Below, piece by piece: positions 26,714 through 35,045 of a stretch of 64,000 nt of DNA. The notes beneath the pieces were generated by a model. The model had not been told where the DNA came from. It saw nothing but the letters and a program-made list of their open reading frames with translations, and did no database searches. Source of the DNA: Pseudobowmanella zhangzhouensis (lineage in GTDB: Bacteria > Pseudomonadota > Gammaproteobacteria > Enterobacterales > Alteromonadaceae). Position 1 is the first letter of the stretch, and the number at the start of each line of letters is the position of its first letter. Position numbers and translations under genes: made by a program. The stretch is from contig NZ_JBHSYO010000004.1 of the NCBI RefSeq assembly GCF_042662685.1, positions 1 through 64,000 on the forward strand, given 5' to 3'.

Positions 26714-27697
26714 GTGAGTACGCTGGAAAATGCCTGGTATTCTCATAGCCCTCTGGTTTGGCTGCTGTGGCCATTGGCGTTGCTATACCGTGTTGTCACG
26801 GGGCTGCGCCGATTAGCTTATCGCAGCGGATTATTTGGCTCCTATGCTGTGGACGCGACGGTGGTGATAGTCGGAAATGTCAGTGTGGGTGGTAATGGAA
26901 AGACACCCTTGGTAATGCGTTTGGTTGAGTTACTGCGCCAGCAAGGCTACCACCCAGGGGTACTTAGTCGCGGATATGGCGGAAGCGGCGTAGATTATCC
27001 TTGTGATGTGGAGCCGCACCATCAGGCCAGTGAAGTGGGCGATGAACCACGGCTGATGCGCCAGCATTTGAAATGTCCGATTGTCGTCGATCCGGATCGC
27101 GTGCGAGGTGGGCAGCACCTGGCCGCAAAACACAAATGTGATGTGATTCTGTGTGACGATGGCCTGCAGCATTATCGCCTTAAGCGTGATGTTGAAATGA
27201 TCGTAATGGACGGTGAACGTCGACTGGGTAATGGCCACCTTTTGCCAATGGGACCACTGCGCGAGGGGGAGTGGCGCCTCGATACCGTCGATTTCATTGT
27301 GGTTAACGGCGGTATTGCCCGTAAAGGCAGTTACCTGATGACCTTGCAAACCGGTCGTTTTGTGAATATTAAATATCCAACCACCACACGTTCCGTACAG
27401 GAAATGCAAGAACCCGTCATTGCAGTGGCGGGTATTGGCAATCCGCAGCGCTTTTACAATACGTTGAGCACAAAGGGCGTGAAAATTGGCAGGACGGTGA
27501 GTTTTGCCGACCACCACAGCTTTGTTGCTGACGATATCCCTGAGGGGACAGTCGTGATGACGGAAAAAGACGCAGTAAAATGTGCTGACATTGCCCACGA
27601 TGACTGCTGGTATCTTCCGGTGAGTGCGACACTTACCCCGGAATTTCAGCAGGCATTTATGAATAAAATTGCATCGATAAAAAAGACAAAGAGGTAA
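26714..27697 (+). CDS. lpxK: Tetraacyldisaccharide 4'-kinase LpxK
   Basis: Inner-membrane-associated kinase that phosphorylates the 4' position of the lipid A precursor. It is 327 residues, as expected. An N-terminal amphipathic/hydrophobic stretch (LVWLLWPLALLYRVVTGLRR) is followed by the Walker A-like VGNVSVGGNGKTP near residues 54-65, then VLSRGYGG, DEPRLMR, DDGLQHYRL and MTEKDAVKC, all family signatures. The start is GTG at 26714. It is located between msbA and ycaR-kdsB, the classic order. Confidence 0.97.
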   Translation: MSTLENAWYSHSPLVWLLWPLALLYRVVTGLRRLAYRSGLFGSYAVDATVVIVGNVSVGGNGKTPLVMRLVELLRQQGYHPGVLSRGYGGSGVDYPCDVEPHHQASEVGDEPRLMRQHLKCPIVVDPDRVRGGQHLAAKHKCDVILCDDGLQHYRLKRDVEMIVMDGERRLGNGHLLPMGPLREGEWRLDTVDFIVVNGGIARKGSYLMTLQTGRFVNIKYPTTTRSVQEMQEPVIAVAGIGNPQRFYNTLSTKGVKIGRTVSFADHHSFVADDIPEGTVVMTEKDAVKCADIAHDDCWYLPVSATLTPEFQQAFMNKIASIKKTKR

Positions 27698-27699
27698 GC

Positions 27700-27897
27700 A
27701 TGGCGTTTGATAAAAATTTACTGGAAATCGTGGCCTGTCCGGTGTGCAAAGGTAAATTGGCACTGGACAAAGAGCACAGTCGCCTGATTTGTAAATTTGA
27801 CCGTTTGGCCTACCCAATCCGTGAGCATATTCCGGTGTTGCTTGAAGTAGAGGCGACGCGCTTGTCTCTGGATGAAGTCGAGGCATTATCCATATGA
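27700..27897 (+). CDS. ycaR: Trm112/YcaR-family small protein
   Basis: A 65-residue Trm112p-like protein. It begins AFDKNLLEIVACPVCKGKL with a CPxC pair and continues LICKFDRLAYPIREHIPVLL, the normal YcaR pattern. Only one of the second-pair Cys is kept (LICK), as in many gammaproteobacterial members. It lies 2 nt after lpxK and overlaps kdsB by 4 nt (ATGA). Trm112-like proteins act as methyltransferase partners in other lineages; in this lipid A/KDO operon the role is unknown. Confidence 0.93.
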   Translation: MAFDKNLLEIVACPVCKGKLALDKEHSRLICKFDRLAYPIREHIPVLLEVEATRLSLDEVEALSI

Positions 27898-28652
27898 ACT
27901 ATACCGTGTTGATTCCGGCGCGATTTGCATCGACCCGATTCCCGGGTAAGCCGCTGGCCGATATTCATGGTAAACCCATGATTCAACACGTCTATGAGCG
28001 GTCTAAACAGGCGGGTGCCAGCCATGTGGTAGTGGCCACCGATGATGTGCGCATTGCGGATGTGGTAGAGGCGTTTGGCGGTCACTTTTGCATGACTCGT
28101 CCTGACCATGAGTCTGGCACTGAGCGTCTGGCTGAGGTCGTCGAGGCACTGGAGTTAGATGACGACCACATTGTCGTAAATGTTCAGGGTGACGAGCCGT
28201 TTGTACCGCCAGAAATTATCCGTCAGGTAGCGGAGAATCTGGCGGCCAGCCAGGCTCCCATGGCGACGTTGGCAGTTAAAATCCATGATGCGGATGAAGC
28301 CACCAACCCCAATGCAGTAAAAGTGGTAGTGGATAGTCAGGGTTATGCCTTGTATTTCAGCCGCGCCATCATCCCTTATGATCGCAATCGTTTTATGCAT
28401 CAGGACAAAATCAGTCAGATCGGTGATCATTACCTGCGTCATATCGGTATTTATGGCTATCGTGCCGGCTTTATTAAGGCCTATGTCGCTATGCAGCCCA
28501 GTGTTTTAGAGCAGGTAGAGTCACTGGAGCAATTGCGTGTGTTATGGCATGGAGAAAAAATTCATGTGGCTGTCGCTGCGGTGGCACCACCGGCAGGGGT
28601 TGATACCCCGGAAGATTTACAGCGCTTACTTAAGCATAAGGAGCCACAATGA
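27894..28652 (+). CDS. kdsB: 3-deoxy-manno-octulosonate cytidylyltransferase KdsB
   Basis: CMP-KDO synthetase, activating KDO for attachment to lipid A; 252 residues. N-terminal signature IPARFASTRFPGKPLADI, then VVVATDD, DHESGTERLAEVV, VVNVQGDEPF and the late HIGIYGYRAGF motif are all in place. It overlaps ycaR before it and the SDR gene after it, each by 4 nt, so five genes from msbA onward form one transcript. Confidence 0.97.
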   Translation: MNYTVLIPARFASTRFPGKPLADIHGKPMIQHVYERSKQAGASHVVVATDDVRIADVVEAFGGHFCMTRPDHESGTERLAEVVEALELDDDHIVVNVQGDEPFVPPEIIRQVAENLAASQAPMATLAVKIHDADEATNPNAVKVVVDSQGYALYFSRAIIPYDRNRFMHQDKISQIGDHYLRHIGIYGYRAGFIKAYVAMQPSVLEQVESLEQLRVLWHGEKIHVAVAAVAPPAGVDTPEDLQRLLKHKEPQ

Positions 28653-29311
28653 AATCCGTTTTAATCACCGGGGCTAACCGCGGAATTGGCCTGGCATTAA
28701 CCAAACGTTTTCTTGCCGATGGATATAAAGTGTTTGCGGTATGTCGGGAAGCCAGTGTTGGATTAGCGAAAACCAAGGCACAGATAATTGAGGGAGTGGA
28801 CTTGTTGCATGAGCAAACGTTTCACAACCTGTTTCAGGCCTTGGGTAACGAAAAAATTGATGTGCTGATCAATAACGCCGGGATCCTGGAGCGTGAATCT
28901 CTGACGGACATGAATTTCGATACCGTGTTGAAGCAGTTTCAGGTTAATGCGCTGGCACCACTTAAAGTGACGGTAGCGTTACTGCCGTATCTGAATGAGC
29001 ACGCTAAAGTCGCGATGATTACCAGTCGAATGGGTTCCATTAACGATAATGGCTCCGGCGGATATTATGGTTACCGTATGTCTAAGGCTGCGTTAAATGC
29101 CGCCTCTGTGTCGCTGGCCAGGGATCTGCACGAGCAGGGTGTTGCCGTTGCTATTTTGCATCCCGGATTCGTACAAACCGATATGGTCGGTGGCGCTGGC
29201 GATATTGATCCCGATACCTGCGCGCTGCGCCTCAAGCAACGAATTGATGAATTGAATGTTGCCAACAGTGGAACATTCTGGCATTCCAACGGTGACATAC
29301 TGCCTTGGTGA
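28649..29311 (+). CDS. Short-chain dehydrogenase/reductase
   Basis: A 220-residue classical SDR. The cofactor motif TGANRGIG is at residues 7-14, NNAG(I) at about 75, a catalytic Ser in MITSRMGS, and YGYRMSKAA supplies the Tyr-x-x-x-Lys pair. The C-terminal PGFVQTDMVG is usual for the carbonyl-reductase-like (YciK/CsgA-like) group. It is the last gene of the msbA-lpxK-ycaR-kdsB operon, overlapping kdsB by 4 nt and followed by a strong terminator. Its substrate is unknown; its place does not by itself show a role in lipid A. Confidence 0.88.
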   Translation: MKSVLITGANRGIGLALTKRFLADGYKVFAVCREASVGLAKTKAQIIEGVDLLHEQTFHNLFQALGNEKIDVLINNAGILERESLTDMNFDTVLKQFQVNALAPLKVTVALLPYLNEHAKVAMITSRMGSINDNGSGGYYGYRMSKAALNAASVSLARDLHEQGVAVAILHPGFVQTDMVGGAGDIDPDTCALRLKQRIDELNVANSGTFWHSNGDILPW

Positions 29312-29333
29312 TTTGATTGTGTAATTGTTAACA

Positions 29334-29362
29334 AAGCCTCGCCCAGTGCGGGGCTTTTTTTT
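29334..29362 (+). terminator. Terminator of the msbA-lpxK-ycaR-kdsB-SDR operon
   Basis: AAGCCTCGC pairs with GCGGGGCTT around a short loop (one G-T pair), followed by eight T. It lies about 20 nt after the SDR stop. Confidence 0.88.
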
Positions 29363-29607
29363 ACTCAAAATGGCGGCCCAGCCGGTGGGCTTCAGTATGA
29401 TAAAAATGTTATCTATTCATCCATATGTAAACAACATACTGGGGGTTTTCTAAGCATCTGAAACAAAATGGCACTTTATCCGTTCAAAACGAAATTTGTA
29501 TCCTAAGCCACTTCTTGGCGTACCCTGCAAATGGCAAAGCCTGTTTCTTGGCGCTGCACTAACATAAGCGCAATATTTTGCTTACATCCTGTTAAGGGTT
29601 GAGAAAC
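29363..29607 (+). promoter_or_regulatory. Leader region of the branched-chain dehydrogenase operon
   Basis: This gene-free stretch precedes E1 alpha. It contains an inverted repeat CAGTATG (29393-29399)/CATACTG (29435-29441), the 10-mer TTTATCCGTT (29475-29484) that recurs as a dyad arm upstream of the DUF1302 gene, and two TTCTTGGCG direct repeats (29512-29520, 29545-29553) 33 bp apart. An AAGG site is near 29594. No confident -35/-10 pair was assigned. These are candidate regulator sites, not proven ones. Confidence 0.4.
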
Positions 29608-30798
29608 ATGCAACACAGAAATCACTTAGGCGATATCAATACTGTGCATCAGGTAAAACTGATCGACAAAGGTGTCGTTGATATCCCCATGCTGCAAATC
29701 ATGCAGCCAGATGGCAGTATCCATAGCGATGCGACGATGCCGGAAATAAGCCAGGAACTGGCGGTAAAAATGTACCGTACTATGCAGTTTATCCGGGTGC
29801 TGGATGAACGTATGGTCGCGGCTCAGCGCCAGGGCCGGATTAGTTTTTATCTGGCCAGTACCGGTGAAGAAGCGGCCTCGGTCGGCAGTGCAGCGGCACT
29901 TAGCGACAAAGACATGATTATGTCTCAGTACCGTGAACAGGGCGCACTGGCGTTTCGTGGCTACACCACCGAACAGTTTATGAATCAAATGTTCAGTAAC
30001 GAAAAAGAGCCGAATAAAGGCCGTCAGATGCCGATTCACTACGGCGCTAAAGAACTGAACTTTATGACTATCTCGTCACCATTAGGTACCCAGATCCCAC
30101 AAGCGTCCGGTTACGCCTATGGCCAGAAAATGGCGGGTGAAGAGGCTGTTACTATTTGTTATTTCGGTGAAGGTGCCGCTTCGGAAGGGGATTTCCATGC
30201 TGGCCTGAATATGGCCGCGGTGCTGAATTGCCCGGCAATATTTTTCTGCCGTAACAATGGTTATGCGATTTCTACTCCCGCAGAAGAACAATTTGCCGGC
30301 GACGGTATTGCTTCCCGTGGTCTGGGCTATGGGATTAAAACCATTCGTGTTGATGGTAACGATATCTTCGCGGTCTTTGAGGCGACCCGCAAGGCCCGAG
30401 AAATCGCCCTTGCAGAAAATTGCCCGGTGCTGATAGAAGCCATGAGCTATCGCCTTGCTGCGCACTCAACGTCAGATGATCCGACAGGTTATCGTTCTAA
30501 AGACGAAGAAGCGCGTTGGCACGCCAAAGACCCGATTCAACGTTTGGGCAATTGGCTGGCCGCCAAGGGCTGGATCGATCCCGCAGAAGATGAAAAATAT
30601 CTGGCCGCCAAACGCGCCGAAGTGTTGGACGAGCTGAAACGTGTAGAAAAAGTACCGGTGTGCAGCATTGAGCACATTATTGAAGACGTTTATGACACGC
30701 CGCCATGGCACCTGCAGGAGCAATTGCAGGAACTGAAAGACCATATTCGTAAGTATCCGGATGCCTATCCAAAAACCGCGTCCCGAGTGAAGGAGTAA
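29608..30798 (+). CDS. bkdA1: Branched-chain 2-oxoacid dehydrogenase E1 alpha
   Basis: Thiamine-diphosphate decarboxylase subunit of the branched-chain 2-oxoacid dehydrogenase, 396 residues from the ATG at 29608. The ThDP motif is visible as CYFGEGAASEGDFHAGLN followed by CRNNGYAIS (GDG...NN class, with Glu in place of Asp in the GDG). Other conserved pieces are FYLASTGEEA, SQYREQGALAFRG, GRQMPIHYG and the phosphorylation-loop-like YRLAAHSTSDDPT. HSTSDD and RQMPxHYG point to the branched-chain rather than pyruvate enzyme. It is first of three genes; E1 beta follows after 3 nt. Confidence 0.93.
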   Translation: MQHRNHLGDINTVHQVKLIDKGVVDIPMLQIMQPDGSIHSDATMPEISQELAVKMYRTMQFIRVLDERMVAAQRQGRISFYLASTGEEAASVGSAAALSDKDMIMSQYREQGALAFRGYTTEQFMNQMFSNEKEPNKGRQMPIHYGAKELNFMTISSPLGTQIPQASGYAYGQKMAGEEAVTICYFGEGAASEGDFHAGLNMAAVLNCPAIFFCRNNGYAISTPAEEQFAGDGIASRGLGYGIKTIRVDGNDIFAVFEATRKAREIALAENCPVLIEAMSYRLAAHSTSDDPTGYRSKDEEARWHAKDPIQRLGNWLAAKGWIDPAEDEKYLAAKRAEVLDELKRVEKVPVCSIEHIIEDVYDTPPWHLQEQLQELKDHIRKYPDAYPKTASRVKE

Positions 30799-30801
30799 GT
30801 C

Positions 30802-31779
30802 ATGGCGAAAATGAATTTATTGCAGGCAATTAACAGTGCCCTGATCAGTGCCATGACTCAGGATGAGCGAGTAATGGTATTCGGTGAAGATGTAGGGCAC
30901 TTCGGTGGTGTATTTCGTGCCACCAGCAATCTGCAGGAGAAATTTGGTAAAGCGCGTTGCTTTAATACGCCGCTGACCGAACAAGGTATTATGGGCTTTG
31001 CCAACGGTTTGGCCTCTCAGGGTAGTGTGGCGATTGCGGAGATCCAGTTTGCCGATTATATCTTCCCTGCGTTTGACCAAATCGTAAATGAAACGGCCAA
31101 ATGGCGTTATCGTTCAGGTGGTCAATTCTCCGTGGGTACCTTGACCATTCGCACACCTTACGGTGGTGGCATTGCCGGTGGTCACTACCACTCACAATCT
31201 CCTGAGGCGTACTTTGCACATACACCAGGGATGAAAATAGTGGTACCGCGTAACCCTTATCAAGCAAAAGGTTTGCTGCTTGCGTCCATTCGTGATGATA
31301 ACCCCGTGTTATTTATGGAGCCAAAGCGCCTGTATCGAGCCTCGGTGGGAGAAGTGCCAGAGGACGATTATGAATTGCCATTAGGCAAGGCAGAAATCGT
31401 CAAATCAGGCTCTGATATCACGCTGCTGGCGTGGGGCGCGCAGATGGAAATCATGGAAAAGGCGGCGGAAATGGCCGAAGCCAAAGGGGTATCCTGTGAG
31501 GTTATCGACCTGCGTAGTATTTTACCATGGGACGTGGAAACAGTGGCCACATCAGTGATGAAAACCGGACGTCTGTTGATCAGTCATGAAGCTCCATTGA
31601 CGGGTGGATTTGCCAGTGAAATCGCTGCAACCATTCAAAAGCATTGCTTCCTGTATCTGGAGTCACCCATCGAGCGTGTTTGTGGCCTGGATACCCCTTA
31701 TCCATTGGCCCACGAAAAAGAATACATGCCTGATCACCTCAAGGTGTTCGAGGGCATTATGCGCAGCGTGAATTTTTAA
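30802..31779 (+). CDS. bkdA2: Branched-chain 2-oxoacid dehydrogenase E1 beta
   Basis: Transketolase-type E1 beta partner, 325 residues. MNLLQAINSALISAM, VFGEDVGHFGGVFRAT, FNTPLTEQGIMGFANG and IAEIQFADYIFPAFDQIVNE are E1 beta signatures with the ThDP-contacting Glu; HSQSPEAYFAHTPGMKIVVPRNP and HEAPLTGGF complete it. AAGGAG overlaps the end of E1 alpha and drives its start. It forms the E1 heterotetramer with the preceding gene product. Confidence 0.95.
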   Translation: MAKMNLLQAINSALISAMTQDERVMVFGEDVGHFGGVFRATSNLQEKFGKARCFNTPLTEQGIMGFANGLASQGSVAIAEIQFADYIFPAFDQIVNETAKWRYRSGGQFSVGTLTIRTPYGGGIAGGHYHSQSPEAYFAHTPGMKIVVPRNPYQAKGLLLASIRDDNPVLFMEPKRLYRASVGEVPEDDYELPLGKAEIVKSGSDITLLAWGAQMEIMEKAAEMAEAKGVSCEVIDLRSILPWDVETVATSVMKTGRLLISHEAPLTGGFASEIAATIQKHCFLYLESPIERVCGLDTPYPLAHEKEYMPDHLKVFEGIMRSVNF

Positions 31780-31789
31780 GGAGCAGGAT

Positions 31790-33379
31790 ATGACAGATTT
31801 TATTCTGCCAGATATTGGCGAAGGCATTGTTGAGTGTGAACTGATTGAATGGTTGGTAGCTGAGGGTGATTACATAGTCGAAGACCAACCGGTCGCCGAG
31901 GTGATGACCGATAAAGCCATGGTACAAATTCCAGCAATGCATTCTGGCGTGGTGACAAAACTCTATTACGCCAAAGGTGATATTGCCAAGGTTCATTCGC
32001 CGCTGTTTGCGATGCAATTGCAGGGTGAGGAGAGTCTCAAATCTGCGCCAGTTGCTGCGGCTGAAGAACCTGCCGAAGCAGAGTCGTCCAATTCTGAGGT
32101 CAAGCAGGAAGCACCTGTCTCTGCACCCGCAGTATCAACTGGCCATATCGAAGATTTTATCCTGCCAGACATCGGTGAAGGAATTGTCGAGTGTGAACTG
32201 GTTGAATGGCTTGTGGTCGAAGGCGACAGCATCAAAGAAGATCAGCCGGTCGCCGAAGTGATGACCGATAAAGCCATGGTGCAAATTCCAGCTAAACACG
32301 ACGGTGTAGTAGTCAAATTGCATTATGCCAAAGGTGATATCGCTAAAGTACACACACCATTATTCGCGCTGCAAATCCAGGGTGAGGCTACGCAACAGGA
32401 ACCACAACCCAGTGTGCAGCCAGAGGTCACTAAGGTTGAGTTAAGCACTACATCGGCTGCAGTAAACACAACGTTGCCGACGGTGCGTTCTGGTAAAAAT
32501 AGTAAAGCGCTGGCTAGCCCGGCGGTACGACGTCTGGCCCGTGAACAAAATATTGATATCCATTCAGTGGCAGGTTCCGGTCCCAAAGGCCGTGTAATGA
32601 AGGACGATATCACCCGTTTTGCCAAGGGCGAGACAAGCGCAGCGATGGTATCTGCTCAGCCGAAAGTTACCGGCGGTAAACGGGTTGAGGCCATCCGCGG
32701 TATTAAAGCCGCTATGGCTAAACAAATGGTTGAGTCTGTCAGCACGATCCCTCATTTCACCGTTAGCGATGAAATTGATATGGATGCGCTAATGGCAGCG
32801 CGCAGCCAATTGAAAGACGGCTTCGCCGCTCAGGGTATCAAGCTAAGCTATATGCCTTTTGTAATTAAGGCTTTGTCTAATGCGCTAAAACAATTCCCGA
32901 TTATTAATAGCCAGGTCAATGCTGACTGCACGGAGTTAACTTACTTCGACGATCACAACATCGGCGTGGCAATCGACAGTAAGATCGGCTTGTTGGTACC
33001 CAATATCAAAGGGGTACAGAATATGTCATTAAACGAGATTGCCCGGGAACTTAATCGTCTGATTGACCTGGGTAGGGAAGGTCGGTTGTCTAAGGATGAC
33101 TTAACCGGTGGCACTATCAGTATTTCTAATGTCGGCGTAATTGGCGGCACCACCGCGACACCGGTTATCAATAAGCCGGAAGTCGCTATTGTGGCACTAG
33201 GTAAGATCCAAACCTTGCCGCGTTTCGATGTCCAAGGGCATGTGAAAGCTGCGAATATCATGCACATTAGCTGGAGTGGCGATCACCGCGTAATTGATGG
33301 CGCAACCATGGTACGCTTTAGCAACGTTTGGAAGGGCTATCTGGAAAATCCATTCAGTATGTTTAGTACACTGGCATAA
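31790..33379 (+). CDS. bkdB: Dihydrolipoyl acyltransferase E2 with two lipoyl domains
   Basis: Core E2 of the branched-chain complex, 529 residues. Two lipoyl domains of almost identical sequence carry MTDKAMVQIPA, with lipoyl lysines at Lys42 and Lys161 (119 residues apart). Pro/Ala/Glu-rich linkers follow, then an E3/E1-binding domain (SPAVRRLAREQNIDIHSVAGSG, residues ~244-280), and the catalytic domain ending in SWSGDHRVIDGA with His499 and Asp503. Gammaproteobacterial branched-chain E2 often has one lipoyl domain; here the second appears to be a tandem duplication visible at DNA level. No lpd (E3) gene follows, so E3 must be supplied from elsewhere. A strong AAGGAG site precedes the ATG. 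Confidence 0.95.
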   Translation: MTDFILPDIGEGIVECELIEWLVAEGDYIVEDQPVAEVMTDKAMVQIPAMHSGVVTKLYYAKGDIAKVHSPLFAMQLQGEESLKSAPVAAAEEPAEAESSNSEVKQEAPVSAPAVSTGHIEDFILPDIGEGIVECELVEWLVVEGDSIKEDQPVAEVMTDKAMVQIPAKHDGVVVKLHYAKGDIAKVHTPLFALQIQGEATQQEPQPSVQPEVTKVELSTTSAAVNTTLPTVRSGKNSKALASPAVRRLAREQNIDIHSVAGSGPKGRVMKDDITRFAKGETSAAMVSAQPKVTGGKRVEAIRGIKAAMAKQMVESVSTIPHFTVSDEIDMDALMAARSQLKDGFAAQGIKLSYMPFVIKALSNALKQFPIINSQVNADCTELTYFDDHNIGVAIDSKIGLLVPNIKGVQNMSLNEIARELNRLIDLGREGRLSKDDLTGGTISISNVGVIGGTTATPVINKPEVAIVALGKIQTLPRFDVQGHVKAANIMHISWSGDHRVIDGATMVRFSNVWKGYLENPFSMFSTLA

Positions 33380-33381
33380 TT

Positions 33382-33410
33382 AAAAAACCCCGCAGAATGC
33401 GGGGTTTTTT
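33382..33410 (+). terminator. Terminator of the branched-chain dehydrogenase operon
   Basis: AAAAAACCCCGCA pairs with TGCGGGGTTTTTT around a GAA loop, 2 nt after the E2 stop. Long A and T runs make it potentially bidirectional. Confidence 0.92.
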
Positions 33411-33481
33411 ATTGCAAAAATGGAGTTGTTTTTACGTTGTGGCTTGTGTTAAAAAATACACTGCTAAATAAGGAACATGGA

Positions 33482-34174
33482 ATGTCCAGATTTATCGTCC
33501 CTTTGCTGTTAGGAACAGCAATATTGGGCCCGGCATTATTAAATTATTTTATCTCTGCCTCCCATCTACTTGCTTCAAGCGAAGCTGCGCCGGTCAGTAT
33601 TGCTTCATTAACGCCGTCGACTAAGAGCGTGTTTTATCACGAAGCTCAGTTTACGGTAGCAAACACCGAGAGTTATTCATCAAGACCATCAGAATGCGCT
33701 GAGGATACCAAGGTAACTTGTGCCGTTTCTGCTGGTCTCTCGGTTGAAAGATTGCTGATCGATAATCGACAATATCTGGATGCTGAGATAACGTCTGAAT
33801 TGCTTAATGTGGCTAATTTCAGTGATGTAGTGGCCAATCTTATTCGCTATCGTGAACGCCATCACAATCAGAATTTGAAACTGGATTTCGACCGTCTTAT
33901 TGTTGCCGCCGCTGCGAATGCTCAGGCATTGGTTAACGATGTGGCCTGTGGCAACGACATCTGTGTCGCGACGCTAACCTTTGATCAACCGGCTGGTCTG
34001 GAACATTTTCAGAAAGCCTATAACGCGCAGGTGGGGTTTAACCTCAATGCCGCGTTTTACGCATTTGAACAAGATAGCGACCGACGAATCCGCATGTTGG
34101 CGACCAGCAATATGCGATTGCAGGACCCGCTTGAAATTAACAGTGCGCTGCAACCGGCCTTGCGTTTAAACTAA
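33482..34174 (+). CDS. Membrane-anchored or secreted protein of unknown function
   Basis: I do not recognise this gene. From the ATG at 33482 (AAGGAACATGGA just upstream) it codes for about 230 residues. The N-terminus is one hydrophobic segment (FIVPLLLGTAILGPALLNYFI), an uncleaved anchor or signal peptide. The rest looks extracytoplasmic, with two Cys pairs likely to form disulfides: C-AEDTKVTC and CGNDIC. The C-terminal third (AALTFDQP... HFQKAYNAQVGFNL) is soluble alpha/beta-like. It stands alone between the E2 terminator and rlmJ, 30 nt before the latter, and could share a transcript with it. The function is not inferable. Confidence 0.7.
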   Translation: MSRFIVPLLLGTAILGPALLNYFISASHLLASSEAAPVSIASLTPSTKSVFYHEAQFTVANTESYSSRPSECAEDTKVTCAVSAGLSVERLLIDNRQYLDAEITSELLNVANFSDVVANLIRYRERHHNQNLKLDFDRLIVAAAANAQALVNDVACGNDICVATLTFDQPAGLEHFQKAYNAQVGFNLNAAFYAFEQDSDRRIRMLATSNMRLQDPLEINSALQPALRLN

Positions 34175-34204
34175 CGGGTATTTGTTATCCCGGAAAAATA
34201 CGAC

Positions 34205-35044
34205 GTGCTGAGTTATCGCCACGCTTTTCACGCCGGCAATTACGCCGATGTGTTCAAGCACCTGTGCCAGGTGCTGTTACTGAATAAATTAACCGAAAAA
34301 GCTAAACCCCTTTGCTATGTGGATACCCATAGTGCCGCTGGTCTGTATGATCTTGGTACCGACATGGCAAATAAAACAGCGGAATACAGCGATGGCATCG
34401 ACAAATTGCTGCAACGATCTGGGCAATACCCTGAGATTACCGATTATCTGGCATTAATCAGTCAGTTTCGTGATAAAGATCTCTACCCGGGCTCGCCAGC
34501 TATCGCCGCCCACCTTTTGCGTGAGCAAGATAAGCTTATCCTGATGGAACTGCATAATAACGAAGTGGAGAATTTGCGCGCCAATATGGGACGCGATCCG
34601 CGCGTGGCAATTCATCATCGGGACGGATTCGAAGGTACCCTGGCCATCGCTCCGCCAGAGCCTAAGCGCGGCATGGTGTTAATTGATCCGCCCTATGAAC
34701 AGGCGCGAGAATATCAGGACGTCGTGAACTTTATTCAAAAATTGCATAAAAAATGGCCGGTAGGGGTTGTTGCACTGTGGTATCCACTACTGGCCGAAAA
34801 ACGCAATAAGGCCCCAGCTATGCTGGACGCATTAGCCAAAGTACAGCCAGCCAGTTTGTTTATCGCCGAATGTTGGGTCAAACCACAACCGCAGGAGTTG
34901 GGTATGTATGGTAGTGGCATGGCCTTTATTAATTTGCCATGGCAAGTCGACCAGCAAATCGAGCAGCTGTTACCGATCCTGACATCGCTGCTGGGGCAAA
35001 CAGGGGCAGGGTATCGCACTGAATGGCTGATTGAGCCCGCCTGA
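34205..35044 (+). CDS. rlmJ: 23S rRNA (adenine2030-N6)-methyltransferase RlmJ
   Basis: A 279-residue SAM-dependent N6-adenine methyltransferase acting on A2030 of 23S rRNA. It opens LSYRHAFHAGNYADVFKHL, the family's invariant N-terminus; YVDTHSAAGLYDL is the SAM-binding region, and GMVLIDPPYEQ contains the DPPY catalytic motif. The start is GTG at 34205, fixed by the family's conserved N-terminus. The following kinase gene starts 1 nt after its stop. Confidence 0.96.
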   Translation: MLSYRHAFHAGNYADVFKHLCQVLLLNKLTEKAKPLCYVDTHSAAGLYDLGTDMANKTAEYSDGIDKLLQRSGQYPEITDYLALISQFRDKDLYPGSPAIAAHLLREQDKLILMELHNNEVENLRANMGRDPRVAIHHRDGFEGTLAIAPPEPKRGMVLIDPPYEQAREYQDVVNFIQKLHKKWPVGVVALWYPLLAEKRNKAPAMLDALAKVQPASLFIAECWVKPQPQELGMYGSGMAFINLPWQVDQQIEQLLPILTSLLGQTGAGYRTEWLIEPA

Positions 35045-35045
35045 T

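Noticed and set aside
26930..27886. Long open frame (318 codons) on the minus strand opposite lpxK and ycaR
   Set aside because: It is antisense to well-identified genes, its translation is His/Cys-rich without domain pattern, and no ribosome-binding site supports it. It is a by-product of codon bias on the other strand.
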